64,000 nt of DNA from Yoonia maricola (GCF_002797915.1 NZ_PGTY01000002.1:186001-250000); one strand, 5' to 3'. Positions 35,784 through 45,164 are shown, numbered from the stretch's first letter. The notes: generated from the sequence alone by a model not told the origin. Numbers and translations: made by a program.

Positions 35784-36574
35784 ATGGGCAAACTCACAGG
35801 ACAGATCGTCGAAGCAAAGGCGGTGCCAAGCCACAGGGTGTAGCATCCGTGCGCCCTGAGCTGCGCAGGCTGCGCCTGCTAGCCGGTTTGACCCAAGATC
35901 AGATCGCAGAGCGCATGGCCATTCAACAGGCGGCAATCTCAAAGATTGAAAAGGGTGGCGAAATTTATCTCAGCACCGTGCAACGCTATACCGAAGCTCT
36001 TGGGGCCTCTCTGCGCCTGAACGCCCATTTTCCCGTGGATGCGCCATTCTCAGCGCGTCTCAATGGTGCGTTCGACATAGAACAGGGACATGATGATCAA
36101 CTTGTGCTGCCTTTACTTGGAGATGAGCCTTTCAAACCGTAGCGCGACGTCGTTCTTTCGATCAAACCCGTTTACTCCGAGAAAATCTTGGCTGGCCGCA
36201 AGACTGTCGAACTCAGGCGCCGTTTCCCGGTCGCTGCGCCGAATGGCGCATTAGCTTATATCTATTCGAGTTCACCTGTGAAGGCGATGGTCGGCACGGC
36301 ATCTATCCGGGATGTTCTGAAACTTCCAGTGGAACAGATCTGGACAGAGTTTGAGAGCACGGCCTTTATCGAGCGGCCCCATTTTGAAAAGTATTCTGAT
36401 GGCCTTGATCACGGGTTTGCCGTGGTCTTTGACGAAGTGAAAGCTTTCTCCCGGCCCCTTCCGCTCAGCGAACTTCGCGAAAAGTTTGGCTTTAAGCCTC
36501 CACAATCCTTCCTCTACGCCAAGAACGATCTGAGAAAGGCCCTTCAATATGAGCCAGCAATCGTATCTCATTGA
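35784..36574 (+). pseudogene. HTH-ASCH regulator, frameshifted and amber-interrupted
   Basis: ATG 35784 follows a strong GGGGGTAAG site and reads MGKLTGQIVEAKA before a frameshift near 35822; the next frame reads KPQGVASVRPELRRLRLLAG into a good XRE helix-turn-helix (LTQDQIAERMAIQQAAISKIEKG). It ends DEPFKP at a TAG (36140-36142), then runs on in frame as RDVVLSIKPVYSEKILAGRKTVELRRRFP, an ASCH domain, to SH at 36574. CAG to TAG would explain the stop. A shorter HTH protein from GTG 35849 could still be made. It overlaps a truncated PIN gene, so this is a broken two-gene module. Confidence 0.75.
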
Positions 36575-36671
36575 TACCAAAATTCTAATCGGGCTCGAAG
36601 ATAATCATACAGTTGAGGCGGCGTATCCGGCCCCTGTTCCAAGCAGGGTGGAGCGCGCGAATGGCGGGTAA
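36549..36671 (+). pseudogene. N-terminal stub of a PIN-domain protein
   Basis: Starting inside the ASCH gene's end (26-base overlap), the frame reads MSQQSYLIDTKILIGLEDNHTVEAA, the first strand and Asp of a PIN ribonuclease domain (normally IDTN.xIxLE), then leaves the family and stops at 36671 after 40 codons. DTN has become DTK. The rest of the gene is absent, replaced by unrelated sequence at about 36628. The HTH-ASCH/PIN overlap suggests a lost toxin-antitoxin-like or defence pair. Confidence 0.65.
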
Positions 36672-36919
36672 GTTTGGTGTTTCCGTGACTGATCCTCCGA
36701 TCCGCCATTCCCTCCCAAGACGACAACCCGACGTTGACCGAAGCAACATATCACAGGATGCTGCAAGCGCGCTTGTGGCAGCAATGAGCCCACAATGATC
36801 GATGCTGCAGTGTGCATGAATGTCGGCTTAGGCATGAACAACAAATCAAATGCGTTTCCGACTACCAAGGTCTATCGTCTCGTTGGATTGCCAGCAAAAC
36901 TAGAAATCTGTCGATGAGA

Positions 36920-37504
36920 CTACATCTGCGGAATTTTCTCGTTCCGCGCCGTGTAGTCAACAATTTGTGCAACCCGCTTGGTCCGTGTTTGTGGTGTCTT
37001 GGCAAGCTTCACCCAGCGTAACAAATTACGTCTGTAAGACTGCGCGCTTTGATCGAAGTTCTGCGCCGCAATTGGTGTGGCATCAAGTGCTGCGCGCAAA
37101 TCTTCAGGCACGATCAGGGCATCCACATCCGCCCAATAATCCCAAAGTCCGTTTTCCTTGGACGCTGCAATTGATTTCAACCCGGCATCGGTCATTCGCC
37201 CATCCGCAATCAGCTGCGCGGCACGATCCTTATAGCTTTTGGCCCAAGCTTGGGTCTGTCGTGGTCCAATGATTTGCATGGTTCGGTCATCATCCAATTT
37301 GCGCCGAATGCCGTCGATCCATCCAAATGCAATAACTTCATCCAAGATATCCTGCGTGGACACATACTTGTCAGGCACGCTCTTCTTAAACGTCACCAGC
37401 CAGACGTTTTCCGGCTGAGTGTGATGCGCGGTGAGCCAATCGCGTAGCTCTGCAACAGAGCTAACTTGCACGTTCTCAAAACGCTCTGTCGGGATTCCGG
37501 TCAT
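36920..37504 (-). CDS. YdeI/OmpD-associated family protein
   Basis: A 194-residue cytosolic protein with the YdeI N-terminal domain (ELRDWLTAHHTQPENVWLVTFKK, then EVIAFGWIDGIRRKLDDDR) and the OmdA-like C-terminal motif ending in basic residues (RTKRVAQIVDYTARNEKIP). Members are associated with acid or peptide stress in enterics but the biochemistry is unclear. Its ATG overlaps the RND pump stop by one base (TAATG), so it is translated as the third gene of the pump operon. Confidence 0.85.
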   Translation of the reverse strand: MTGIPTERFENVQVSSVAELRDWLTAHHTQPENVWLVTFKKSVPDKYVSTQDILDEVIAFGWIDGIRRKLDDDRTMQIIGPRQTQAWAKSYKDRAAQLIADGRMTDAGLKSIAASKENGLWDYWADVDALIVPEDLRAALDATPIAAQNFDQSAQSYRRNLLRWVKLAKTPQTRTKRVAQIVDYTARNEKIPQM

Positions 37505-40500
37505 TACGCTACTGCCAATGCGCTGGCGGCACGTTTGTCGGCGCGTCGTTCTTTGCGCAGATATGTGTGGTAGAGCACCGGCACGCCGATCAGCGTCAGG
37601 ATAGACGCAAAGCCCAATCCGCCCATGATCGTCACCGCCATCGCTGCAAAGAAACCATCCGCCAATAGCGGCAGCATCCCAAGGATCGTCGTCCCAGCAG
37701 CCAGCACAACGGGTCGCAATCGACTTACACTTGCAGTAATGATCGCCTTGTCTTGCGGCAATCCTTCTGCTTTCTGCGCGTCGATCTCCTCAACCAGCAC
37801 AATCGCATTTTTGATCAACATACCAGACAAGGACAACAGTCCCAGCATCGCAGTAAAGCTGAACGCAAGGTTGGCATACAGCAGGCCAAGCGCCACGCCA
37901 TTGATCGCCATTGGCACGATTGTCCAGATAACCGCCGTTTGGCGCAGTTTGCCGAACAGCAGAACGGTGATCAGCAGCATGGTTCCGAAGGCCAGCGGCA
38001 TTTGACGGCCCAGTGATGCTTGTGCTTCGCCAGCGCTCTCAAACTCGCCACCCCATTCAAGGCGGTAGCCAACGGGCAGATCAATCGCTTCGATCAGGGG
38101 GCGGATTTCACCAAAAACAGCTGGTGGTGTTAGCCCGTCGATGACGTTCGCTTGCACAGTGATTGTCGGGACACGGTTGCGCCGCTCAATGACCGGGTTT
38201 TCAGCGACCACTGCAAACCCATCAATGACTTGGCTTAACGGCAGATAGCCCCCGATGGCGTTTGAATAAACAATCTGGTCCAGAAGTTGACCGTTACGTG
38301 CGGTCTCTTCGCGTGGCGTGCGCACGATAATGTCGATCAGGCGGTCTCGTTCGCGGTAAGTGCCTGCGGGTATCCCGTTCGTGGCCAGCGCAATGGCATT
38401 TGCCACATCGCTGCGTGCTATCCCGGCGGCCTGTGCGCGGTCTTCCGCATAGATGGGGCGCGTTATGATCTCGCGTTCGCGCCAGTCACTATGCTCGCTA
38501 TGCAAAAGCGGCGTGGCCGTACGCAAAATATCTTCGGCTTGTGTCGCCAGCGCACGCAGTACGTCGGGGTCGGGCCCTGAAAAGCGCGCCTCGATATCGG
38601 AACTGACAGGTGGGCCATAGATAATACGTGTCGTTTGCAGTTCAGCCCATGGCAGCGCTTCGATCCCGAACTGGTCCAGTTCGGCACGTAACGCAGGGAT
38701 TGCCTCTGGCGATGTGGCGCGGATCACCAGTTGCCCATAAGAGCTATCAGCACGCGCTGGATTATAAGTCAGGATAAAACGCGTCAGTCCTTGCCCGATG
38801 GTCGCCGTCACATCTGCAACATCATCCCGGGCCAAAAGCCAGTCTTCGATGACTTTCAAATCGTTTGAAACTTCGCCAATTGCGGTGCCTTGGGCCGCCT
38901 TATACTCAAGGTAAAACAGCGGCGTTGTTGCGGGTGGAAAGAACTGTTGCTTGACTTGCGCAAAGGCCATCACGCACGCGACAGTCGTGCCGATCAACCC
39001 TGCAATGACCAACCATCGCAGCTTGAGCGCCCAGCTGACGACGCCGCCATAGGCGCGAAATACAGGGCCGTCATAGCCAGTATCATTGCCGACCAAACCG
39101 CCCGTTTTGAACAAATAGTGACCCAACAGCGGCGTCACTGTCACGGCGACAAACCATGATAGCAACAGCGAGATCGCGATCACCGCAAAAAGCGAGAACA
39201 TGAACTCGCCCGTGGCGTCAGGTGACAGACCAATCCCCGCAAAGGCCATGATGCCAATAATCGTCGCCCCCAGCAGCGGGATTTGAGTTTTCTTTGATGC
39301 AGTATCAGCAGCTTCGCGCGAGGAGCGTCCTTTGCGCATTTCCTGTTGCATGCCTTCCGCAATGACGATGCCATTGTCGACCAGCATACCCATCGCGATA
39401 ATCAATGCGCCAAGGCTGATCCGTTCGACTTTGACGTCAAACAAATACATGAAAAAGAAGGTGGATGTGACGGTTAGCAACAGTGACACGCCAACCACAA
39501 CAGCAGCGCGCGGTCCCATAAACAGCGCCAGAACCCCAATCACAACACCTACAGACATCGCTAGCGACACAAGGAAGCTGCCGTTGGCATCGTCCACTAC
39601 GCGATGTTGTTCATAGATAGGCGTGACCGTGATGCCGACCGGCAAGAGGTCTTCCAGGACCTTGAGTTCCGCCTCTACCCTCTGCCCGACAGTCACAATA
39701 TTCTCAGATAGCAAGCCAGACACACCAAGGGTTAACACCTCTTGACCGTTGTGGCGCAGAATGTGTTCGGGATCATCAACGCGGCCGCGGCTGACTTCGG
39801 CGATATCAAGCAGGTTCAGAACCTCGCCCTGAAATCCAAACGTCAGACCGCTGATCTCGCTTACACTGTCCTCTGCCGAGGGCCCTTGAATGCGCAGATT
39901 GGCGCTTCCGTTGCTGACAAATCCTGTTGGGTTAATCGCCGTTGACGCGCTGATCGCGCCAATGATCAGCCCTGGATCAATGCCAAGGGATGATACGATC
40001 TGCGAGGATGGTTCGACAAAGATCGCCTCTTCCGGGAGGCCTTGAATTTCAACGTTTGCCACGCCTTCGACGGTCAGCAAGTCGCGGCGCATAAAGGTTG
40101 CGATGTCCCATATTTCGGCGTCCGAAAACCCGGGCGCCGATACCGCGTATAGAATGCCGAACACGTCACCAAAGTCGTCGTTGACGATGGAGGGCAAGGC
40201 ACCATTTGGCAATGCTGCACTGGCATCTTCCACGCGGTCGCGCAAATCGTCCCAAATTTGCGGCAACTCGTCGCCGCCAAATTGGTCTTTGACCTCAACC
40301 TCGATAACAGAGCTACCTTGGGTGTTACGCGATGTGACGGTTTTGATTTCATCCATCTGCTGGATTTCGGCTTCCAGCACTTCTGATATTTCTGTCGCCA
40401 CCTCTGCTGCCGTCGCGCCAGGATAAGGTGTAATAACCAATGCAGATTTGAGGGTGAACGTGGGGTCTTCAAGCTTGCCGACCGACAAGTACCCTACCGC

Positions 40501-40575
40501 GCCACCGATCAGGGCGAAGGCCATGAAAAGCCACGTGTAGATCGGATACTCAATCGAGAAACGCGCGATTTTCAT
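37504..40575 (-). CDS. RND-family efflux permease
   Basis: A 1,023-residue inner-membrane proton antiporter of the AcrB/MexB superfamily. It has the expected 12 helices and two large periplasmic loops; hallmarks are GGAVGYLSVGKLEDP in the first helix region, the helix-4 stretch LGALIIAMGMLVDNGIVIAEGM with its Asp, and the C-terminal SGMLIKNAIVLVEEID and LAAGTTILGMLPLL. Residue usage (VGKLEDPTF) is that of the HAE1-like/heavy subclass found in alphaproteobacteria. ATG 40575 follows the adaptor stop after four bases. Substrates are unknown; the divergent TetR suggests induction by toxic compounds. Confidence 0.92.
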   Translation of the reverse strand: MKIARFSIEYPIYTWLFMAFALIGGAVGYLSVGKLEDPTFTLKSALVITPYPGATAAEVATEISEVLEAEIQQMDEIKTVTSRNTQGSSVIEVEVKDQFGGDELPQIWDDLRDRVEDASAALPNGALPSIVNDDFGDVFGILYAVSAPGFSDAEIWDIATFMRRDLLTVEGVANVEIQGLPEEAIFVEPSSQIVSSLGIDPGLIIGAISASTAINPTGFVSNGSANLRIQGPSAEDSVSEISGLTFGFQGEVLNLLDIAEVSRGRVDDPEHILRHNGQEVLTLGVSGLLSENIVTVGQRVEAELKVLEDLLPVGITVTPIYEQHRVVDDANGSFLVSLAMSVGVVIGVLALFMGPRAAVVVGVSLLLTVTSTFFFMYLFDVKVERISLGALIIAMGMLVDNGIVIAEGMQQEMRKGRSSREAADTASKKTQIPLLGATIIGIMAFAGIGLSPDATGEFMFSLFAVIAISLLLSWFVAVTVTPLLGHYLFKTGGLVGNDTGYDGPVFRAYGGVVSWALKLRWLVIAGLIGTTVACVMAFAQVKQQFFPPATTPLFYLEYKAAQGTAIGEVSNDLKVIEDWLLARDDVADVTATIGQGLTRFILTYNPARADSSYGQLVIRATSPEAIPALRAELDQFGIEALPWAELQTTRIIYGPPVSSDIEARFSGPDPDVLRALATQAEDILRTATPLLHSEHSDWREREIITRPIYAEDRAQAAGIARSDVANAIALATNGIPAGTYRERDRLIDIIVRTPREETARNGQLLDQIVYSNAIGGYLPLSQVIDGFAVVAENPVIERRNRVPTITVQANVIDGLTPPAVFGEIRPLIEAIDLPVGYRLEWGGEFESAGEAQASLGRQMPLAFGTMLLITVLLFGKLRQTAVIWTIVPMAINGVALGLLYANLAFSFTAMLGLLSLSGMLIKNAIVLVEEIDAQKAEGLPQDKAIITASVSRLRPVVLAAGTTILGMLPLLADGFFAAMAVTIMGGLGFASILTLIGVPVLYHTYLRKERRADKRAASALAVA

Positions 40576-40579
40576 CAAC

Positions 40580-41656
40580 CTACTCCACACTCATGCCAGT
40601 GAAGGGGCGCACGGTTTCGCCATCGCGCAGCATTTGAATGCCCGCACCAACAATCCACTGGTCTGATCCAAGGCCCGTAACGGTGATCTGCGCACCATTG
40701 GCCGAGGCCACATCTACAGGCACTAAACCAACTGTCCCGTTTTCAGCGTCAGCATTGGGAGTATAGACCATAACCTGCGCACTATCGCCGGTCATCGTCA
40801 CGGCGGAAGGCGGTAGCGTGATCGCCGTTGCATCGCTATTGCGCAGGCGCGCGGTGACCGTCATTGAAGCGCCCGGAATAATCGCCGTGGGCACCTGAGT
40901 GGAGGGCAAGGCCAAAGTGACACGGTAGCTTTGACCGATACTTTGCGTCTCTGCGTTGAATTCCCGCAAGGTCAATGGCACTTCGCCCTCAAACAGCGGA
41001 GATGTCCCTACAAAACTGATCCCCGTGACATCTGACAGGCTTTGAAACAGCCGCTCCGGCACGTCGATTTCAACGCGGACTTCGGACATGTCATGCAAGC
41101 GCACAATGGGTTGGCCCGGCGATACATTGGCGAAATTCGGCGTCAGACGCGATGCGACTAACGCACGAAACGGAGCGCGGAGCGTTGCGTCCTCAAGCGC
41201 ATCTGTCGCCTCGCGCAGCGCCACCGCGGCCAGATCACGCGCCGTTTCGGCATTTTCGGCCTGTGTTGCTGAGGCCGCGTTAGATTGGACAAGCGTTTGC
41301 GCGCGCGTCAGATCACGATTGGCTTGTGCGAGCTGTAGGGTCGCACGTTCCACGGCGCGCTCAAATGGGGCCAAGTCCATTGCAGCAATTTGGATCCCTT
41401 CCTCAAGAAACTGGCCTTCTTGGGCATCAAACATGATCAACCGCCCACCAACCTCAAACGACAAATCAACCGTTTCGCGCGCCGCGACCTGACCGAAAAA
41501 CACACGCTCAAGCTGCGTAGCGCCGCCTCCCGCCTGGATCAGCTTAACCGCCCGAATAGGCGCGGGGTCGCCTGACGGGGTCAAATCTTCGGTGTCTTGG
41601 GCGTGTGCTGGAACTGATAGGGCAAGAGTGACTAAGAGTAAGATGGTCGCTTTCAT
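40580..41656 (-). CDS. RND-pump periplasmic adaptor (membrane-fusion protein)
   Basis: A 358-residue exported adaptor with a signal peptide (ATILLLVTLALSVPAHAQ). It shows lipoyl half (VDLSFEVGGRLIMFDAQEGQFLEEG), a helical hairpin (LQLAQANRDLTRAQTLVQSNAASATQAENAE), second lipoyl half (LRAPFRALVASRLTPNFANVSPGQ) and beta-barrel domains. It bridges the RND permease to an outer-membrane channel, which is not encoded here. First gene of the operon, divergent from a TetR gene, with a 14-bp operator candidate 20 bases before its ATG. Confidence 0.92.
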   Translation of the reverse strand: MKATILLLVTLALSVPAHAQDTEDLTPSGDPAPIRAVKLIQAGGGATQLERVFFGQVAARETVDLSFEVGGRLIMFDAQEGQFLEEGIQIAAMDLAPFERAVERATLQLAQANRDLTRAQTLVQSNAASATQAENAETARDLAAVALREATDALEDATLRAPFRALVASRLTPNFANVSPGQPIVRLHDMSEVRVEIDVPERLFQSLSDVTGISFVGTSPLFEGEVPLTLREFNAETQSIGQSYRVTLALPSTQVPTAIIPGASMTVTARLRNSDATAITLPPSAVTMTGDSAQVMVYTPNADAENGTVGLVPVDVASANGAQITVTGLGSDQWIVGAGIQMLRDGETVRPFTGMSVE

Positions 41657-41675
41657 CAGATGGCTTTCTGCATGG

Positions 41676-41689
41676 GTACTGCGCCGTAC
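41676..41689 (-). promoter_or_regulatory. Candidate TetR operator next to the pump operon
   Basis: On the minus strand this reads GTACGGCGCAGTAC, an imperfect inverted repeat with GTAC ends. It matches the site at 41724-41737 in 13 of 14 bases, in opposite orientation. It lies 20 bases before the adaptor start, where bound repressor would block transcription. Confidence 0.6.
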
Positions 41690-41723
41690 CTAGAGCACGC
41701 CACCAAGACGGCAAGTCAAAAGA

Positions 41724-41737
41724 GTACGGAGCAGTAC
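41724..41737 (+). promoter_or_regulatory. Candidate TetR operator next to the regulator gene
   Basis: Reads GTACGGAGCAGTAC, the partner of the site at 41676-41689. It lies 36 bases before the TetR ATG, so one regulator could control both divergent promoters and itself. Confidence 0.6.
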
Positions 41738-41772
41738 TTTTCTTTTTGTAGCGCGCAGCCTAGGTGTGTTTT

Positions 41773-42420
41773 ATGAGCAAGCAACAATCATACGACCGCA
41801 TTCTGCACACGGCACGTCGGCTGTTTTTCGAACACGGCTTTGAAAAAGTGTCCACGGATCTGCTTGCACGCGAGGCGGCAGTGTCCAAAGCGTCAATCTA
41901 CCGTCACTTTGAAAACATGGCAGATATCCTGCGCTGCGTGACCGAAGCCGAGGCCGTACAATTCCGTGAGGTGACCCCGCCCAAAACCGAGACGATCCCG
42001 GAACTTCGCGAGGCTCTGATCCAATATGGCACTAAGCTTTTGACGTTCCTGAACGCTGCCGACACGATGGAATTTGCGCGCCTGATGCACGAAGAAGCAC
42101 GCGGCAATCCGCATATTGGGCAAACATTCTTTGATGCAGCATATGGTCAGACCCAAAAGGATTTCGCTCTGATGTTTCATGCGGCACAAACTCAGGGCGC
42201 TTTGTCGGATGCGACTGACCCGATGGATATTGCCGAAGACCTGATATGCTTGCTTGAAGGTCTGGGGATGGTGCGTGTCCAACTCGGCGTCATCAAGGTT
42301 CCGTATGTCGACATCGAAAAACGCACGACGCGCGCCGTGGCGACGATCTTAAACATGCATGAAGTAGCACCTAAGCCTGCAAGCGACAAAGGACGGTCCT
42401 CCCATGACCCTGATCTCTGA
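41773..42420 (+). CDS. TetR/AcrR-family transcriptional repressor
   Basis: A 215-residue regulator. The N-terminal HTH reads YDRILHTARRLFFEHGFEKVSTDLLAREAAVSKASIYRHF, as in AcrR/TetR proteins; the C-terminal half is a helical ligand-binding and dimer domain. ATG 41773 is used (two extra Met codons upstream are ignored). It diverges from the RND pump operon over a 116-base region with two matching palindromic sites, so it very probably represses the pump and itself. Its 3' end overlaps the next gene by 17 bases. Confidence 0.9.
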   Translation: MSKQQSYDRILHTARRLFFEHGFEKVSTDLLAREAAVSKASIYRHFENMADILRCVTEAEAVQFREVTPPKTETIPELREALIQYGTKLLTFLNAADTMEFARLMHEEARGNPHIGQTFFDAAYGQTQKDFALMFHAAQTQGALSDATDPMDIAEDLICLLEGLGMVRVQLGVIKVPYVDIEKRTTRAVATILNMHEVAPKPASDKGRSSHDPDL

Positions 42421-43078
42421 CACTTCATTTGACCTGTTGGCTCAGCTTGCGCAGAACAATACCAAAGACTGGTATGATGTGCATAAAGCAGACATCAAAA
42501 CGCACTGTTTGATACCTTTTGGCGAGATGCTTGAGCATGTATCAAACCGTTTGATCGACAGCCCGCTCCCGCTTGAAGGAAGCGCGAAAACGATGTTTCG
42601 CATGCACCGCGACGTGCGTTTTTCCAAAGACAAGAGCCCTTACAAGACATCCGTTTCCGGGCTTTTGACACCAAGTGGAACCAAAACCGAAACGGCCGGC
42701 ATGGTTTACGCTGAACTGAATGCGACGGGCGGTTGGGTCGCGGGCGGATTTTATCGATTGCCGACGGCCCAGCTTAGTCTGATCAGACAGCGTATTGTCG
42801 ATGAGACGCCAGCATTCCAAGCAATCTTAGATGGGCTGGCAGACGCTGGAACAAAGCTTGCCGACATTGACCGCCTGACGCGGATGCCCAAAGGTTTCAG
42901 CGACTACGAAGATCACCCCAATGCCGAAGACATCAAATGCAAAAGCTTCATTGTACGCGCGGATATTCCGAAGGAAGCCTGGTTAAACGGAGACGTCACC
43001 GGCATTATCGCAGGCCTCGCACGGCAGGCAATGCCATTAATCCGGTTTGGTAAAGCAGCATTGGTGAAACCTACCTGA
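42404..43078 (+). CDS. DUF2461 family protein
   Basis: A 224-residue protein of the DUF2461 (TIGR02453) family: FDLLAQLAQNNTKDWYDVHKADI at the N-terminus, MHRDVRFSKDKSPYKTSVSGLL in the middle (family signature RDxRFSxDKxPYKT), and YKAxx-like GGFYRLPTAQLSLIRQRI. No biochemical role is established that I know of. It overlaps the TetR gene end by 17 bases and is likely cotranscribed with it, although its function need not be linked to the pump. Confidence 0.88.
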   Translation: MTLISDTSFDLLAQLAQNNTKDWYDVHKADIKTHCLIPFGEMLEHVSNRLIDSPLPLEGSAKTMFRMHRDVRFSKDKSPYKTSVSGLLTPSGTKTETAGMVYAELNATGGWVAGGFYRLPTAQLSLIRQRIVDETPAFQAILDGLADAGTKLADIDRLTRMPKGFSDYEDHPNAEDIKCKSFIVRADIPKEAWLNGDVTGIIAGLARQAMPLIRFGKAALVKPT

Positions 43079-43208
43079 AGACTTCTGACTTCACAGCTGC
43101 CAGAAAAACAATTTGTTGCATACTAAGCGTCCGAAACCTCGGTGCTACTCTTATGCCGCTGTTGGTACGGATTTGGCGAAGGACTGAGAAGGTCGCTACT
43201 GATCGTCT

Positions 43209-43481
43209 GAGGCGGTCGTCAGCAAAATCCGCCTGAAATCCCACCCAAAGCTGAACCACTGGTGGCATGTGACGCTCTATGCGGCGGACGATGATTGGAT
43301 GGCCGAAAACCTCGGCGTCGATCCACGCGCAGAGGTGCCGCGCATCTGTATGATCCGGGTTGGCAATGGCCCCGCATTCGAAGTCTTTGAGTGCAGTGCC
43401 CACCCGCAGGCCAGGACACCGCCGCGCAACAGCGATATCGGCGGGCACCACCTCGCTTTGTGTCGCCGCTCGGCAGAATGA
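43209..43481 (+). pseudogene. VOC (glyoxalase-like) protein fragment
   Basis: The frame from about 43209 reads HWWHVTLYAADDDWMAENLGV then RICMIRVGNGPAFEVFEC and PPRNSDIGGHHLAL, as in vicinal-oxygen-chelate domains (HxxLYV and GGHHIAF patterns). The 5' end has no start codon and the frame breaks after SAE, so about half a VOC domain remains. A relic; the parent gene is not in the window. Confidence 0.6.
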
Positions 43482-43583
43482 GGGCCGATTAAGTTGGCAT
43501 GGGATGCAACTTTAGGAAAGCAGCCATTGGGAATACCAAAGCGAAGGTTGGCTCCGTCCCGCATTGTGTAGATTCGCCATGCA

Positions 43584-43862
43584 CTAGACTTTGCGCTCGC
43601 AGCGAATGTCTCCTTTGATAGGATGAGTTGAAGTGCAACATTTGCTTTCGTCTATACGCAAGTCATCTTCCTTGATTGCGTCGGCAGCGGCGGTGGGGAA
43701 GACATCTTCCTCACGCGCACCGACGATCTGCAAAAGATCTTCGCGTCGTAGCAGTTTTAGCGCGGCTTGATTGCAGCTGACCCACCGGCGCGAGTGGTCT
43801 TTGACATGAAAAATCATTTTTGAAAATAGGCCTCTTAATGTGCATAGAACAGCCATTGGCAT
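43584..43862 (-). pseudogene. PAS-domain fragment
   Basis: The minus-strand frame contains FHVKDHSRRWVSCNQAALKLL and EEDVFPTAAADAIKEDDLRI, matching the strand-helix core of a PAS fold (xxKDxxxRxxxxNxAxxxLL, then the DFFP and DD motifs). The flanks are not protein-like: there is no regulator or kinase part on either side. Probably the remnant of a PAS-containing LuxR regulator or sensor. Confidence 0.55.
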
Positions 43863-43953
43863 GTGCGCTACAAAAACCTGCCAGTCCCGCCTTGCAGATG
43901 CTCATGTCACCAGCATCAATCAACCTGACGCCACAGCCAGACCAAAGCGCTGC

Positions 43954-44976
43954 TTACCTGCGCAAAGTCTCACCTGCCGCAAGGATAGGCTCCAACGCAG
44001 TGATAGGTCCGTCAGGCACCTCATCCCCGGCATTCAGCGCTGCGATAATTTGCGCTGCTTTCACCCCAATCTCGCGACGACAGGCATCCATCGTTGCCAA
44101 TTGGCGCGGCAGTCCTTCCAGCAATTCGACACCATTGAAACCGGCCAGTCCGATCTGGTCGGGCACATCAATCCCTTGCTCAAGCAGATACAGCAGACCA
44201 CCCGCACCGATCATGTCGTTCGAATAATAGAGGAAATCAAGATCAGGCGTGCGGGCAATCATCTTCGCCGTCATCTCGCGCCCTTTGGCAAGCGCGGAAC
44301 CGCCAGAGTAAAACTCCTGATCCGCAATTTCGATCCCGGCTTTTGCAAGCGTGCGGGTAAACCCCTCAAACCGCTTGCGGGCACGGTGGTCCAAGGGCAT
44401 CTTGGTGCCCATAAACCCGATACGCTTGTACCCGGCTGCAATAATCTCTTCCGCCATCTTACGCCCTGCACGGCGATGCGAAATGCCGACGCAATGGTCA
44501 ATCGGCTCACCATCGGTATCCATGATCTCAACCACGGGAATACCGGCCTGCTGCAACATGACCTGCGATGCCTCTGAATGCTCAAGCCCGGCAATGATGA
44601 CACCAGAAGGGCGCCACGACAGCATTTCAAAAAGAACCTTCTCTTCTTTTTCGGGCAGATAATCAGTGACGCCAACGACAGGCTGCAACGGAGTATCTTC
44701 AAGGGTCTCGGAAATACCTGACAGCACTTCGGGAAAGACCATATTGCCGAGCGACGGAATGATCACCGCCACAAGGTTGACCCGCTGCGAGGCAAGCGCA
44801 CCCGCGATTTTATTGGGTACATAGCCCAGCCGTTTCGCAGCATCCTGCACCTTCTGGCGGGTCGCAGCGCTGACATCGCCTTTGTTGCGCAACACGCGGC
44901 TGACTGTCATCTCACTCACGCCCGACGCCTCAGAGACATCGCGCAGGGTCAGGGGGCGTTTGGACGTATTGGTCAA
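43954..44976 (-). CDS. LacI/GntR-family transcriptional regulator
   Basis: A 340-residue repressor: N-terminal LacI HTH (LTLRDVSEASGVSEMTVSRVLRNKGDVS), hinge helix (RLGYVPNKIAGALAS) and a periplasmic-binding-like sugar domain with FYSNDMIG-like YYSNDMIGAGGL and VPDQIGLAGFNG. The start is TTG 44976 with GGGAT upstream; no ATG is available in frame nearby. The effector is unknown; gluconate-type repressors have similar sequence. No target sugar operon is adjacent; the neighbours are a PAS remnant and tRNA-Arg. Confidence 0.87.
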   Translation of the reverse strand: MTNTSKRPLTLRDVSEASGVSEMTVSRVLRNKGDVSAATRQKVQDAAKRLGYVPNKIAGALASQRVNLVAVIIPSLGNMVFPEVLSGISETLEDTPLQPVVGVTDYLPEKEEKVLFEMLSWRPSGVIIAGLEHSEASQVMLQQAGIPVVEIMDTDGEPIDHCVGISHRRAGRKMAEEIIAAGYKRIGFMGTKMPLDHRARKRFEGFTRTLAKAGIEIADQEFYSGGSALAKGREMTAKMIARTPDLDFLYYSNDMIGAGGLLYLLEQGIDVPDQIGLAGFNGVELLEGLPRQLATMDACRREIGVKAAQIIAALNAGDEVPDGPITALEPILAAGETLRR

Positions 44977-45087
44977 TAAGGTATCCCATCTGTCGTTTTC
45001 CCATTGTTAGCGGGGCTTGTTGACAAAGGCCAGAACAGCCTGACCGTTGACCCCTGCCACAAAGGCAGGCATTCAAGCCAGACGCAT

Positions 45088-45164
45088 GGCCCCGTGGCTC
45101 AACTGGATAGAGCAGCCCCCTCCTAAGGGGCAGGTTGCAGGTTCGAATCCTGCCGGGGTCACCA
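45088..45164 (+). tRNA. tRNA-Arg (anticodon CCT)
   Basis: A 77-base cloverleaf: acceptor GGCCCCG pairs with CGGGGTC, D arm GGCTCAACTGGATAGAGC, anticodon stem GCCCC/GGGGC with loop CTCCTAA giving anticodon CCT, T arm GGTTCGAATCC, and encoded CCA. A plasmid-like segment begins right after it, but no second copy of its 3' end was found within the window. Confidence 0.97.

Noticed and set aside
18814..36142. General amber suppression in this organism
   Set aside because: crtB, thiQ, the RND adaptor and other intact genes end in TAG, and no CTA-anticodon tRNA is in the window.
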